NCBI GenBank assembly: GCA_020073545.1
Contig: JAIQEZ010000013.1
Span: 1-52,937 of the forward strand
Direction of reading: 5' to 3'
Length of the DNA: 52,937 bases
DNA from: Terriglobia bacterium
GTDB taxonomy: Bacteria > Acidobacteriota > Terriglobia > UBA7540
The translations under genes and the position numbers were made by a program. Each line of letters opens with the position of its first letter. Within the stretch, counting starts at the first letter, position 1. The notes under the pieces are model-generated. The model was not told the origin of the DNA. It searched no databases and was given only the letters and a program-made list of their open reading frames with translations. Below, piece after piece: positions 1 through 8,163 of the stretch.

Positions 1-597
1 CAGGCCAGGGTCGAGGTGCGACAAACAACTCGGTATCCCTGGGAGGGCAGCGTGCGGATATCCGTCCAGCCCGCGCGGCCGACGGCCTTCAACGTGATGG
101 TGCGCATTCCGGGCTGGTGCCCCGACGCAACCCTGAAAGTCAACGGGCAGGCTTTGACCAACCCCGAGCGAGTGCGCGGCTATGCCCGCATTCATCGGCT
201 TTGGCATCCGGGCGACTCCATCGAGTTGAACATGCCAATGCCCGTGCAGCCGGTTAAGGCGCACCCTTTGGTCCTGGCCGATGCCGGAAAGATCGCCTTG
301 ATGCGTGGTCCCCTTGTGTATTGCTTCGAATCTGCGGACAACGGAGACCAGGTACGCACCTTGGCCGTACGTCCGCAGGCAGCCTTCACTACTCAACATC
401 GTCAGGAGCTGCTGGGCGGGATCACCGTGGTCAAAGGAAGTGCCTGGGCCCTTGAATCGCCGCGGTGGAACAACGGCCTTTATCGGGCGGCAACAGATGT
501 TTCCGCACTGAGGGCGACTGAGTTTACGGCCATTCCTTATTACGCGAACGCCAATCGTGGACCCGTCCACATGACGGTGTGGGTGCCTGCAGCTTAG
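1..597 (+). CDS. GH127 (DUF1680) beta-L-arabinofuranosidase-like protein, C-terminal part
   Basis: The frame is open from the first base, so this is the 3' part of a gene that starts outside the window; a GTG at position 16 is internal. The visible ~198 residues match the C-terminal beta-sandwich region of GH127/DUF1680 glycosidases: a YPWEG motif near the start, IPGWCPDATLKVNG, then LMRGPLVYCFES, and the closing TAIPYYANANRGPVHMTVW signature. Family members remove L-arabinofuranose or related sugars from plant polysaccharides. The catalytic Cys/Glu part lies upstream and cannot be judged. The neighbouring sugar-acid dehydratase-like gene (opposite strand) fits a carbohydrate-use setting. The family call is firm; the substrate is not known. 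Confidence 0.85.
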   Translation, partial: QARVEVRQTTRYPWEGSVRISVQPARPTAFNVMVRIPGWCPDATLKVNGQALTNPERVRGYARIHRLWHPGDSIELNMPMPVQPVKAHPLVLADAGKIALMRGPLVYCFESADNGDQVRTLAVRPQAAFTTQHRQELLGGITVVKGSAWALESPRWNNGLYRAATDVSALRATEFTAIPYYANANRGPVHMTVWVPAA

Positions 598-1093
598 GGT
601 CATTGAGGAAGAAGGATTCGAGAATCAGCCCGTCCGCGCCAAGGCTTCCCCACCCCGTATCACAGGAGCGAAAGCTTCTCAAAGGTGGCGGCGACTTTAC
701 GTCGCCAGCTCTTGGGGTTTAGGTCGCACAATTGTGGCGATGTAAAATCACCGCTACACGCCCTGTCATCCCGAGACAGGGAAGCGCTGAAAAAAAACAA
801 CGGAAATCTCAAGCCAAGGCACCAAGCGCAAAGAGGCGCAAAGAAGAACTGCTTTTTTATTTGCTTTGCAGGCTTTGCGCCTTTGCGCCTTGGCGAGAGA
901 CGTTTTTCCTTTTTGGCCGATTCCTGAGCAACTTCAGAGTATCGGGATGGCCGTTCGGTGGATCCTCGATTGCGCGGGAATGACCGTTTGCTGGGTTCCC
1001 GCTTTCGCGGGAATGACAACCACTTGGACTGCTGTCCCTGCAGGAGCGGCGGAACCCGACTCGCCAACAAAGAGCCTGCCTCAAATCGGGAAG
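598..1093. repeat. Non-coding gap with inverted and dispersed repeats
   Basis: No convincing gene. Two repeat structures are visible. The first is a long inverted repeat at about 814-893, whose left arm carries two GCGCAAAG units and whose right arm carries their complement (CTTTGCGC twice, then CTTGG). The second is a perfect 7-bp stem at 996-1013 (TTCCCGC, loop TTTC, GCGGGAA) inside two direct copies of CGCGGGAATGAC (973-984 and 1006-1017). Both look like dispersed intergenic repeats. Because the GH127 and dehydratase genes converge here, the hairpins could also help end transcription. That role is inference. Confidence 0.6.
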
Positions 1094-2245
1094 CTATTTC
1101 GTAAACTGCCGCATGTGCCAGTCAGGCTCGAACATGTTGAAGAATCCCGCCTTGAAGGGATGCTCCTTGATCAGGTCTTCGTTGAGGGAAACGCCCAGCC
1201 CAGGCCCTTGCGGAAGGTGGAAGTAGCCGTCCTTCGGACGCGGTGTTCCAGGCACGGCCTCGACGACCCAGGTCTCCGAGAAATCGTCGAAGCATTCCTG
1301 CACCTTGAGGTTGGTCGTGCAGAAATCGAAATGCACGCTGGCCGCCGTGCAGACCGGGCCGTTGGAGTTGTGCGGCGCCATCACCATGCTGCGCACATCC
1401 CCCATGGCCGCGATCTTCTTCATGTTCAGAATTCCGCCCGAGTGGATGACGTCCGGCTGCAAAATATCCGGCGCGTCCGATTCAATGACTTCGCGAAAAC
1501 CGTAATGGGTGAAGTAACGCTCGCCCGTGGCGACGGGAATCCGCACGTGCTCGGCAACCTTCTTGAGCGAGGGGATGTCTTCCGGCGGGCAGGGCTCTTC
1601 AATCCAGCCGGGCTGATAGGGCTCGAGCAATCGGGCCATCTCAATCGCCGTGGCCGCGCTGAATCGCCCGTGCATTTCCACAAAGATTTCGACGTCGGGA
1701 CCCACCGCCTCGCGAATCGCCGCGACCAAATCCACCGAGCGAATCTTCTCTTCCCGGGAAAGTTCCAGAGTGCCCGGTCCGAAGGGGTCAACCTTGAGTG
1801 CCTTGTAGCCTTTCTCCAAGACCACCTTGACGCGCTTCGCAAACTCCTGCGGCGTGCGCTCCACGGTGTACCAGGCGTTCGCGTAGGCCTTGACCTTTTC
1901 GTGACAACGGCCGCCCAGCAGCCTCCAGACGGGCTGGCCGACGGCCTTCCCGACGATATCCCAGCAGGCGATTTCGATCCCGCTCATCACCGTGGTCGCG
2001 ATGGGGCCACCGCGCCAGAACTCATTGCGGTACATGCGCAGCCAGAGGTCTTCGATATTAAAGGGATCGGTCCCCAGCACGTGACGCCGCACGGCGCCCT
2101 GCAGATAACCCAGCACGCCTTCCTCACGATTCTGCAAGGTGCATTCCCCGATGCCGACCAGTCCTTCATCGGTGCTCACCTTCAGGAAGATCAGATTGCG
2201 CCAGCTCGTTCCCAGAACCAACGGTTCAACCGCGGTGATTTTCAT
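1094..2245 (-). CDS. Enolase-superfamily sugar-acid dehydratase (galactonate dehydratase-like)
   Basis: A 383-residue protein of the mandelate racemase/muconate lactonizing enzyme family, close to the usual length. The N-terminal capping domain is followed by the barrel. Expected metal and acid/base positions are visible: E190 and H192 in VEMHGRF, E216 in WIEEP, E242 in ATGER and H292 in APHNSNGP. That layout resembles the galactonate/mannonate dehydratase branch, although the first metal ligand is Glu where many members have Asp. It would dehydrate an aldonic acid to a 2-keto-3-deoxy acid in the cytoplasm. The start has a GGGGAG ribosome site upstream. Next to GH127 it suggests plant-sugar catabolism. 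The exact substrate cannot be read from sequence. Confidence 0.82.
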   Translation of the reverse strand: MKITAVEPLVLGTSWRNLIFLKVSTDEGLVGIGECTLQNREEGVLGYLQGAVRRHVLGTDPFNIEDLWLRMYRNEFWRGGPIATTVMSGIEIACWDIVGKAVGQPVWRLLGGRCHEKVKAYANAWYTVERTPQEFAKRVKVVLEKGYKALKVDPFGPGTLELSREEKIRSVDLVAAIREAVGPDVEIFVEMHGRFSAATAIEMARLLEPYQPGWIEEPCPPEDIPSLKKVAEHVRIPVATGERYFTHYGFREVIESDAPDILQPDVIHSGGILNMKKIAAMGDVRSMVMAPHNSNGPVCTAASVHFDFCTTNLKVQECFDDFSETWVVEAVPGTPRPKDGYFHLPQGPGLGVSLNEDLIKEHPFKAGFFNMFEPDWHMRQFTK

Positions 2246-2655
2246 GAGCGATTCTCCCCCCGCACTACTCAGGCTGAGTTTCCCCGCTGCGCGAAGACTT
2301 CTCCTCCTGTCAGTAGTACTTCCGTGTCCTCCGTGGCGGGCAGAGCCTCAACACAGAGGTCGCTGAGATGCTCCATGCCCTCCGTGTTGAGGCTTGAGAG
2401 GCTCAGAGGCCACGGAGAACTTCGTTTTGCTTGCGACCAACAGCCTGTCGGCCCGTGTGAGCGAAGGTTAATGTAGCCCAAAAGTCAATGGACGGCAACC
2501 GCAGGCCGGTGCAACCCCGAAAATGAAGTGGGATGCCGAGTGAGGCGAAAAGCCGAAGACGCGCCAGCAGGGCAAAAACGCAAGCGGCTCGCTCCGCGAA
2601 GCGCCCTCATGCGCGCGCTGGCGCGCCGGTCAGAGGAAGGTGCGAGGGATCTCGG
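2246..2655. repeat. Non-coding gap with an imperfect palindrome
   Basis: No gene is evident between the dehydratase and ferredoxin genes. An inverted repeat with 15-base arms (2345-2359 GCCTCAACACAGAGG and 2379-2393 CCTCCGTGTTGAGGC, one mismatch) forms a clear hairpin, flanked by further complementary tracts around CCGTGG and CCACGG. The sequence resembles a dispersed acidobacterial-style intergenic repeat and could serve as a ferredoxin terminator. Both statements are inference. Confidence 0.5.
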
Positions 2656-2907
2656 TTATTGATAGTGCTGAGCGTTTTTCTCCGTGAAGGCCACAAGATT
2701 CTCGGGAACCTCGCCAACCGCGTAGATCGCCGACGCCTCACAAACGGGGACGCAAGCGCCGCAATCAATGCAATTCACCGGGTCGATGAAGAGCTGCGTA
2801 ACCTCGGCAAAATTGGGCTCATCTTTACGGGGATGAATGCAGTCAACCGGGCAGACTTCAATGCATTTCTCATCTTTCGTGCAACCTTCGACGATAACGA
2901 AAGCCAT
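2656..2907 (-). CDS. fdxA: Ferredoxin with two Fe-S cluster motifs
   Basis: An 83-residue bacterial-type ferredoxin. Eight cysteines fall in two groups: C9, C15, C19 and C23 near the N-terminus, and C46-x2-C49-x2-C52-x3-C56 in the centre. They bind either a 3Fe-4S plus a 4Fe-4S cluster or two 4Fe-4S clusters. The spacing of the first group (C-x5-C-x3-C-x3-C) is that of the FdxA/seven-iron type, in which C15 may be unpaired. It is a small cytoplasmic electron carrier. The start has AGGAGA about nine bases upstream. It is transcribed alone, divergent from the MBL-fold gene. The redox partner is unknown. Confidence 0.9.
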   Translation of the reverse strand: MAFVIVEGCTKDEKCIEVCPVDCIHPRKDEPNFAEVTQLFIDPVNCIDCGACVPVCEASAIYAVGEVPENLVAFTEKNAQHYQ

Positions 2908-3221
2908 GAATCGTTTCTCCTAAAATATGTTCGTGGACTCTCAAGCTACACACAAAACGCACGCGATTGTGCAACCCATCCACGCGACCGTGCCTACGAC
3001 ACGAGGAAGTAAGTGCAATTTGTACACCAAACGCCGCGTGCTTTTTGTCACTTACGGCAGCCTGGAAGGCACTCCAGGGCAAGGAAGCTGGATTGAAAGA
3101 CCCAGCATGGGGGGCAAATTGCCCACCTGCGACTTAGGTCTGAGATAGCCCGCCTTGCACATTCCTGCCACAAGGGTTGATTGAATTGGTAGAATGGGTC
3201 GAAGCGCAGACAAGGTCTTGC
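2908..3221. other. Divergent intergenic region, fdxA / MBL hydrolase
   Basis: No open frame with coding character. The region lies between two divergently transcribed genes, so it should hold both promoters. A T/A-rich stretch just before the ferredoxin (around 2915-2935, including TCCTAAAATATG) includes the ribosome site. I could not assign -35/-10 pairs with confidence. Confidence 0.4.
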
Positions 3222-3941
3222 ATGATAAATCACTCATGGAAAACCGAAGTCCTTCTTCCCGGCAACTGGCGGGGCGCCACCTCTGCGCTGCTCTCCAAGG
3301 GCCACCATCACATCATCGTCGACACCGGTATGCCGCACGAGGCCCATCGCCTGATCGCCGCCCTCGAGGAACGCCACCTCCATCCGGCGGATATTCAGAT
3401 GGTCGTCAACACCCATTTCCATGTTGACCATGTTCTAAACAACTGCCTCTTCCCCGAAAGCGAGATCTATGCTACGCAGCAATCCTACGACTGGTGCTGC
3501 GCCGTCTATTCCGATCTCCTCGATGAACAAAACTGGGAAAGGCTGGCCCTAAAGTACTACCCGGAAGTGGGTGACTATTCGAGAGCTCCAGAGCTGATGG
3601 CGGCGCTGCGACGGCTGGCGTTACGCTGGTGGGACCGCCAACGCCTGGGCGACCCTTCCCGCTTTCGCTGGATTGAAACTCACCCTCTGCCCGATGATCT
3701 GGAATTCCTGGTGACTTCCGGCCACGTACCCGGCCACGTCTCCGTGATCACCCACAACGATGATCAGCCGACAGTCATTGCCGGAGACGTCCTGCTCACC
3801 CGCGAGCACGATGAGAATGTCCTGACCATGATCCCCCACGATCGCGAGCAGTTCCAGCGCGACCGTGCTCGCCTTCTGGCTATGACGGCGCGCATCCTTC
3901 CCGGGCACGACGACGAGTTTTCCACTGGCGTAGGAGCCTAG
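3222..3941 (+). CDS. MBL-fold metal-dependent hydrolase
   Basis: A 239-residue metallo-beta-lactamase-fold protein. The metal motif H65-x-H67-x-D69-H70 is intact in NTHFHVDH. It is followed by the later histidines of the fold in GHVPGHVSV, the AGDVLL aspartate and the C-terminal PGHDDEF. I chose the ATG at 3222 rather than an upstream alternative at 3177 because the family-like sequence begins there. Small stand-alone enzymes of this fold include MBLAC1-like and glyoxalase-II-like hydrolases, so the substrate is open. The stop codon lies inside the terminal repeat of the element at 3938-4046, so the native C-terminus may have been replaced. Confidence 0.82.
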   Translation: MINHSWKTEVLLPGNWRGATSALLSKGHHHIIVDTGMPHEAHRLIAALEERHLHPADIQMVVNTHFHVDHVLNNCLFPESEIYATQQSYDWCCAVYSDLLDEQNWERLALKYYPEVGDYSRAPELMAALRRLALRWWDRQRLGDPSRFRWIETHPLPDDLEFLVTSGHVPGHVSVITHNDDQPTVIAGDVLLTREHDENVLTMIPHDREQFQRDRARLLAMTARILPGHDDEFSTGVGA

Positions 3942-4046
3942 TGCCGTTCCAACTTGTCTTGCCTGGGCTTTCTACGCAGGACCATCCTTCGGGCCGCGCA
4001 AAATGACGGCGCTACAGATTGGGAGGTTGAGTTGGAACGGCACTAG
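3938..4046. repeat. 109-bp element with perfect 17-bp inverted ends (MITE-like)
   Basis: The ends CTAGTGCCGTTCCAACT (3938-3954) and AGTTGGAACGGCACTAG (4030-4046) are perfect inverse complements around a 75-base core containing GACGGCGCTACAG. No coding capacity. The left end supplies the TAG stop of the MBL-fold gene. A related core (CCTTCGG followed by GGCGCTACAG) recurs at about 16697-16722. This looks like a small non-autonomous element or a strong hairpin. Mobility is inferred from the ends alone; no clear target duplication was seen. Confidence 0.65.
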
Positions 4047-4208
4047 TTGACGAGGAAGGCGGGTGAGTAACGAAGATTACTGCGGTGAATCTACTCCCCT
4101 TGGCAGGGACTTGACTTTTGTCCAGGAAGCCCGCAAGCATGTAACCGGCCAGTCGGTCAGGAGATCGTCAGAAGTTATGCCGCATGAGTAGCTTACCGCC
4201 CCTCATGC

Positions 4209-4637
4209 GTGTCTACGGAGATCTTGGTGGCCTCAACTCCCTTTCGTCGAAAGGTCCTAATTATCGAAGATGAGCCCTCCATCCGCAACGTCCTCTACGT
4301 GCTTCTCGCGGCGCTCGGCTGCGATGGGCATATTGCCTACGACGCTCGCCAAACCCTCTGGATGATCCGCGAGGGCAGCTTCGACGCCGTCCTGCTGGAC
4401 CTGCGTTGTGTCAACCTGCCGCCCGACCAAATGGTTTCCGCCATCACCGAACTTCGGCCCAGTCTGGTCGGACGCGTCCTCGTGATCACCGGAGAGATCG
4501 CCGACCCCGACACGCTCGGCATGCTTGAACGCTGCGCCCTGCCCCACGTTCCGCGCCACCGCGTAACCTCGGAGCTTGGGGACCGCCTGCGAACCTTACG
4601 GGGCTTCGCACCCTCACACGCCGGTTCAACTTCTTAG
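4209..4637 (+). CDS. Stand-alone response-regulator receiver protein
   Basis: A 142-residue CheY-like receiver domain with no output domain. The acidic pair E20-D21 (IIEDEPS) and the phospho-acceptor D64 (VLLDLR) are present, as is the switch Thr in VLVITGE. The conserved Lys of the usual KP loop is not where expected (PHVPRHRVT), so phosphotransfer may be altered. The start is a GTG. Its last 12 bases overlap the 3' end of the convergent rmlD-like gene. No sensor kinase is nearby, so its partner is elsewhere. Confidence 0.8.
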   Translation: MSTEILVASTPFRRKVLIIEDEPSIRNVLYVLLAALGCDGHIAYDARQTLWMIREGSFDAVLLDLRCVNLPPDQMVSAITELRPSLVGRVLVITGEIADPDTLGMLERCALPHVPRHRVTSELGDRLRTLRGFAPSHAGSTS

Positions 4638-5510
4638 GCCCGGGGCGTCCTCGCTTCTCTTCTCCCACAACGCCCTGATCGCGTGCACATACTCCGCCAG
4701 GGCTTCCTGCCAGGACCGCGGAAGTGCGAATCCGGCCTGCCGCAGCGCGGCCATTTCCATCACCGCGTATTTCAGCCGGGGCGCTCGCCGGCGCATCATG
4801 GCGTCCGGCACGCCAACCACCTTCCCCGGATCGAGCCCCGCCAGTTCCACGGCCTTGCGCGCCAACTCGAAGCGCGTGCACGCCCCCTGGTTCGACAGGT
4901 GGTAGAGCCCGTGGCGGCCCGCTTCCACAACCTCCATGATTTTCATCCCGGCATCGACCGTGTGCGTGGCGGAACCCACCTGGTTGCTCGCCACCACGTA
5001 TTCGTCACCCGCCGCGACCTCGTGCAAACCCTTCTCCACAAAGTTGGTCTTTCCGGGACCGAACAATACCGAGACCCGGAAGATCCAGTGCTTCGCCAAA
5101 GCCTGCACCGCCTGCTCGGCCTGCAACTTGGTCCGCCCGTAAACGGTCAAGGGCTGGGGCTGATCGGTCTCGAGGTAAGGCGCCAGCTTCTTGCCATCAA
5201 AGACCGCGTCCGTGGAAATGTGCGCGACGCCCGCTCCCACCTGGCGGGCGGCCTCCACGACGTTTCGCGTGCCCTGGTAGTTCACCAGAAAGCCCCTGGC
5301 GGGGTCGGCCTCGCAGGTATCGAGATCGGGAATGCCGGCGGGATGTACAACCAGTTCCGGCCGGATCCGCTCCAAGGCCGCGAGCACGGCCTCCGCATCG
5401 GTGATATCGGCCTCGGCGCGCGTCAGGGGAAAGACCTCGTGCCGTGTGGAGAACGCCGCGACCAGACCCTGCCCGAACAGTCCTGCGGCACCCGTGATAG
5501 CAACTCTCAT
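4626..5510 (-). CDS. rmlD: RmlD-like NAD(P)-dependent sugar reductase
   Basis: A 294-residue extended short-chain dehydrogenase. It carries the nucleotide-binding TGAAGLFG near residue 6, the H-STDAVFDG active-site region and the catalytic Y124-x3-K128 (VYGRTK). Length and motifs match dTDP-4-dehydrorhamnose reductase (RmlD/RfbD), the last step of dTDP-L-rhamnose synthesis in the cytoplasm. No other rml genes are adjacent, so a related role is possible, for example a MAT2B-like or other dTDP-sugar reductase. The gene converges with and overlaps the receiver gene by 12 bases. Confidence 0.75.
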   Translation of the reverse strand: MRVAITGAAGLFGQGLVAAFSTRHEVFPLTRAEADITDAEAVLAALERIRPELVVHPAGIPDLDTCEADPARGFLVNYQGTRNVVEAARQVGAGVAHISTDAVFDGKKLAPYLETDQPQPLTVYGRTKLQAEQAVQALAKHWIFRVSVLFGPGKTNFVEKGLHEVAAGDEYVVASNQVGSATHTVDAGMKIMEVVEAGRHGLYHLSNQGACTRFELARKAVELAGLDPGKVVGVPDAMMRRRAPRLKYAVMEMAALRQAGFALPRSWQEALAEYVHAIRALWEKRSEDAPGLRS

Positions 5511-5514
5511 GGTC

Positions 5515-5652
5515 CTACTGCGTAGTGTCTCCGCCCTTCTCGATGTTCACGACGTACTCGCGTAGTTTCATCGTCACGCGTTGGGCGATCTGGTCCGGAA
5601 CCCTGCCCGCAAAGCGTTTCGTCTCCGGTCCAGCCGGAGGGGGGCCTCATCC
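5515..5652 (-). other. Possible small coding remnant upstream of rmlD
   Basis: Between the matrixin and rmlD-like genes the minus strand stays open and reads like protein. The tail includes FAGRVPDQIAQRVTMKLRE followed by YVVNIEKGGDTTQ, with the stop at 5515-5517, four bases before the rmlD-like ATG. No good start with a ribosome site is visible; an ATG at 5569-5571 would give only 18 residues. It may be the 3' scrap of a lost gene or a short leader coupled to rmlD. I do not recognise it. Confidence 0.3.
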
Positions 5653-6597
5653 CTATTCCAAACGAACGACGGCCCCCGGAGTGTTATAGAGACGGATCAG
5701 GGTGTTGAGGTCTCGCTGGCTGGGTTTGCTCACGAGGGATTTCCAGAAAACCGGGTAGCGGACCACGGGCGCCACAACCTGGTGTGGCTTCTCCTGAATT
5801 TGAAAGTACATGATATCGCCCTTGGATTCGCTGTGCTCCTTGATGCCGAGAGCGTGTCCCATTTCGTGCAGGATGATGGCGCGCATTTCGTCTTTGGACC
5901 AGCGGCGAGAAAGATCCACGGTGATGAAAGCTACCTTGCGGCCGGTCAATTCACCGCCCACGCGTCGAATTTGCACCCAATCGGCTTCTTCTCCCGCGTG
6001 CCCTTCGCCACTTGGGGACTCCCACTCCACGCGGATGTCCGCGCGCTCGGGTGCCGCAACCAATTCAAGTGGGAACATCTCCTTCCAGATATTAAATGCC
6101 TCGCGTGCGCCTTGGCCCCAGTTTAGGAAGGACACACTTCCCAGTGAAACCTTGATGGGAAAGGTCGTCCACTTCTCGGATTCCGACCTCGCGGCCACCT
6201 GCCAGTAATAATCTCCGGCCGCCGGGACGTAATGGGACGGTTGAAGCGCCTCGGGATACACAGGCAGGTTCTCCAGGATTTGCAGCCTGGCACGGGCTTG
6301 TGCAACCTGGTACTTGCGCCCAGGGTCGTTGGGCGCGAGCTCAATGAACCGGCGGAAGTCCTCAATGGCCTTCTGCCGATCCACCATCTCGTTTGCCAAG
6401 GCGCGATTGTAATAGGCCTCGATGAATTGGGGGTCCTGCTCGAGAGCACGAGTGTAGGCCGCGGCAGACTCTCGAAACCGGTCTTGATCGTAGAGCCCAT
6501 TGCCCTGGCGAAAAGACCCCTTCGCCGCTTCTCGATCCACTGCCCGTGCCGGACTGGCCACCAGCATCAGTAACAAGCCGAGGATCACCTGACGCAT
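5653..6597 (-). CDS. Secreted TPR and matrixin-type zinc metalloprotease
   Basis: A 314-residue protein with a signal peptide (MRQVILGLLLMLVASPARA). TPR-like helices follow at roughly residues 25-110. A metzincin protease domain carries the zinc site H244-E245-x2-H248-x5-H254 (HEMGHALGIKEH) and a Met-turn at M263 (DIMYFQ). The order TPR then matrixin is unusual, since most bacterial matrixins carry the catalytic domain alone or with C-terminal binding repeats. It probably acts outside the cytoplasmic membrane; the TPRs may hold a protein partner. Substrate unknown. Confidence 0.85.
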   Translation of the reverse strand: MRQVILGLLLMLVASPARAVDREAAKGSFRQGNGLYDQDRFRESAAAYTRALEQDPQFIEAYYNRALANEMVDRQKAIEDFRRFIELAPNDPGRKYQVAQARARLQILENLPVYPEALQPSHYVPAAGDYYWQVAARSESEKWTTFPIKVSLGSVSFLNWGQGAREAFNIWKEMFPLELVAAPERADIRVEWESPSGEGHAGEEADWVQIRRVGGELTGRKVAFITVDLSRRWSKDEMRAIILHEMGHALGIKEHSESKGDIMYFQIQEKPHQVVAPVVRYPVFWKSLVSKPSQRDLNTLIRLYNTPGAVVRLE

Positions 6598-6865
6598 CGG
6601 TAATCACCTCCCGTCAATTGGCTTGCTGACATGATAAAGGCACGCCGGCCCCCGTGCCACAGTTAAGTGGTCGGTTGTCAGGCGTGGTCAGTGGTCGAGG
6701 ACGTCGAGCGGTCAGCTCGCAGCGTTCAGCGCCCAGCGTTCAGCATGCCGCGCCTCAAGCCGAAGTTGCTTCCCTCTACGCTTGGCTCTTGCCAAGCACG
6801 TTGAGAACTCAACGTCAAAAGTCAGCCTTCGACTTTTCAACTCTTCAACTTCTTCCACTGCCCTT

Positions 6866-7348
6866 TCAGGCGAGTTTCTTCAACTCCGCCAGAATCTCGG
6901 AATTGTCCGGCTGCTCTCTCAGCTCGTAAATCTTCGCCCACGCGATCTTACCGCTCTTATCGATGATAAAGACCGCGCGGTCGTTGAGGAACGGGATCTG
7001 ATGCTTGGTGGGCGGGAAAACCTCGTAATCCGCCGCGGTCTCGGCGTAGGGCCAGCGGTCCACCGCCAGCGGGAATTTCAATCCGCCCAGTTGTTTTTGG
7101 AAAGCGATGTGAGAAAAGACCGAATCGGTCGAGACGCCCACGACCTGGGCGTTCAAGCCGGCAAACTGGGCGAGGTCCGCCTGGAATGCCGACAGTTCGT
7201 TCTGTCAAACCGGGGTGAAATCGAGCGCGTAAAACGCCAGGACGACGTTCTCGCCGCGGTGGCTGGAAAGCTCGAACTCCCCCTGCAACTCGCCCGTGGC
7301 GCAAGGAAGTTTGAAATCCGGCGCCGCGTCTCCAACCTTCAACGCCAT
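6866..7348 (-). CDS. Peroxiredoxin with probable selenocysteine at the peroxidatic position (UGA codon 48)
   Basis: Read through one TGA, the frame gives a 160-residue AhpC/TSA peroxiredoxin of normal family length. It starts at ATG 7348 ([15 protein letters not shown]) and ends [13 protein letters not shown]. The TGA is at 7207-7205, codon 48, in the context DFTPV-x-QNEL. In this family that position is the peroxidatic cysteine (TPVC). Both sides are well conserved and in the same frame with no other stop, which argues against a decayed gene and for Sec insertion. A candidate SECIS hairpin lies just downstream. The protein would reduce peroxides with higher reactivity than the Cys form. It neighbours a Dps-like ferritin and an OxyR-like regulator. 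A sequencing error or recent nonsense mutation remains possible. No sel genes are in the window. Confidence 0.82.
7162..7199 (-). promoter_or_regulatory. Candidate bacterial SECIS hairpin
   Basis: Paired by eye on the minus-strand transcript, starting six nucleotides after the UGA. The outer stem CGAACUG pairs with CAGUUUG (seven pairs, one G-U). The middle stem is GGC with GCC. The apical stem AGG/CCU closes a CGGA loop 23-32 nucleotides after the UGA. Bacterial SECIS elements sit directly downstream of the Sec codon inside the coding region with an apical loop at about this distance, so the placement fits. No energy calculation was possible, and the structure is only moderately strong. Confidence 0.5.
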
Positions 7349-7596
7349 ACGGACCTCCGTCGCTCAGCCTGGATTCAGTGACGCATCATCGGTGAGTGAA
7401 GACGCGCCGCATTCGTTCCTACCTGGGTAGCCCGTGGCAAACGCAGGAATTCTAACCGATCGTCCTGGCAAAGGAAAGTGGCGACGCGGAGAGAAGCTGC
7501 TGCTACGCATCCCTCCCCGCGCGCCGCGAGGGATTGGAACTGGCAAAACCCGGCATGCGCCTGGCGGTGCGTGCCTTCGCACCAGCGGCAAGGCGG

Positions 7597-8163
7597 CTAC
7601 AGCGTCAGGAACTTCCGCACGTAGGGTGAGTTCCGCTCGGAGCCTGTTCCCGAGCGGCGGAAGTGCCCCGAAGGCCCTTCGCCCAGGAACTCGGAGAACC
7701 AAGCCTCGTGCTCGACTTCTTCATGCAGAATGGCGAGCGCCAGATCGTAAGTGCGATGGTCTTTTCCCGCCGTATAGTTGCAGATCGCCGTGTAACCGCG
7801 GATCGCACAGCGTTCCGCCTTCACCAGCACGTCGAGCATCGCTTTGACGTCCTTCGGATCCTTGGGCAGCAAAGCCGGCGGACAGGCGGAAATATCGTGA
7901 AAATCGTTCATACTTTGCGGCAGTTTGCCGCCCAGCTCGTAGATGCGCGGCACCAGCGCCTCAAAATGGTTGCGGTCTTCGATGCGCGCGTCCTCGGTGA
8001 TTTCCTTCAGGCCTTCGCCCTCCAGCCCGATCAGGTTCACGCGCAGAATGGTGTAGTAATAAAACGTAGTCAGTTCGGCGGAGGCGTTGCGTACCAGCAT
8101 ATCCAGCAGCTTGTCAACGTCAATTCCAGCCTTCTGAACCACTTCTCGTGCAACACGACCCAT
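7597..8163 (-). CDS. Dps-like ferritin (DPSL / thioferritin type)
   Basis: A 188-residue four-helix ferritin-fold protein. Iron-ligand candidates are E30 ([12 protein letters not shown]), the E62-x3-H66 region (IEDRNHFE), E117 (KAERC) and E149/H152 (HEEVEHE). C94 (ACPPALLP) and C119 are 25 residues apart, matching as I recall the disulfide pair of archaeal and bacterial thioferritins (DPSL). These form 12-subunit shells that oxidise iron with hydrogen peroxide and protect DNA. A strong AAAGGAGGAAACC site precedes the ATG. Its position between an OxyR-like regulator and a peroxiredoxin supports a peroxide-stress role. Confidence 0.85.
   Translation of the reverse strand: MGRVAREVVQKAGIDVDKLLDMLVRNASAELTTFYYYTILRVNLIGLEGEGLKEITEDARIEDRNHFEALVPRIYELGGKLPQSMNDFHDISACPPALLPKDPKDVKAMLDVLVKAERCAIRGYTAICNYTAGKDHRTYDLALAILHEEVEHEAWFSEFLGEGPSGHFRRSGTGSERNSPYVRKFLTL

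Noticed and set aside
866-2476. A long plus-strand open frame (over 500 codons) opposite the dehydratase gene.
   Set aside because: It is the antisense shadow of a well-conserved enolase-superfamily gene in GC-rich DNA; its composition is not protein-like (His/Arg-rich) and it has no ribosome site.
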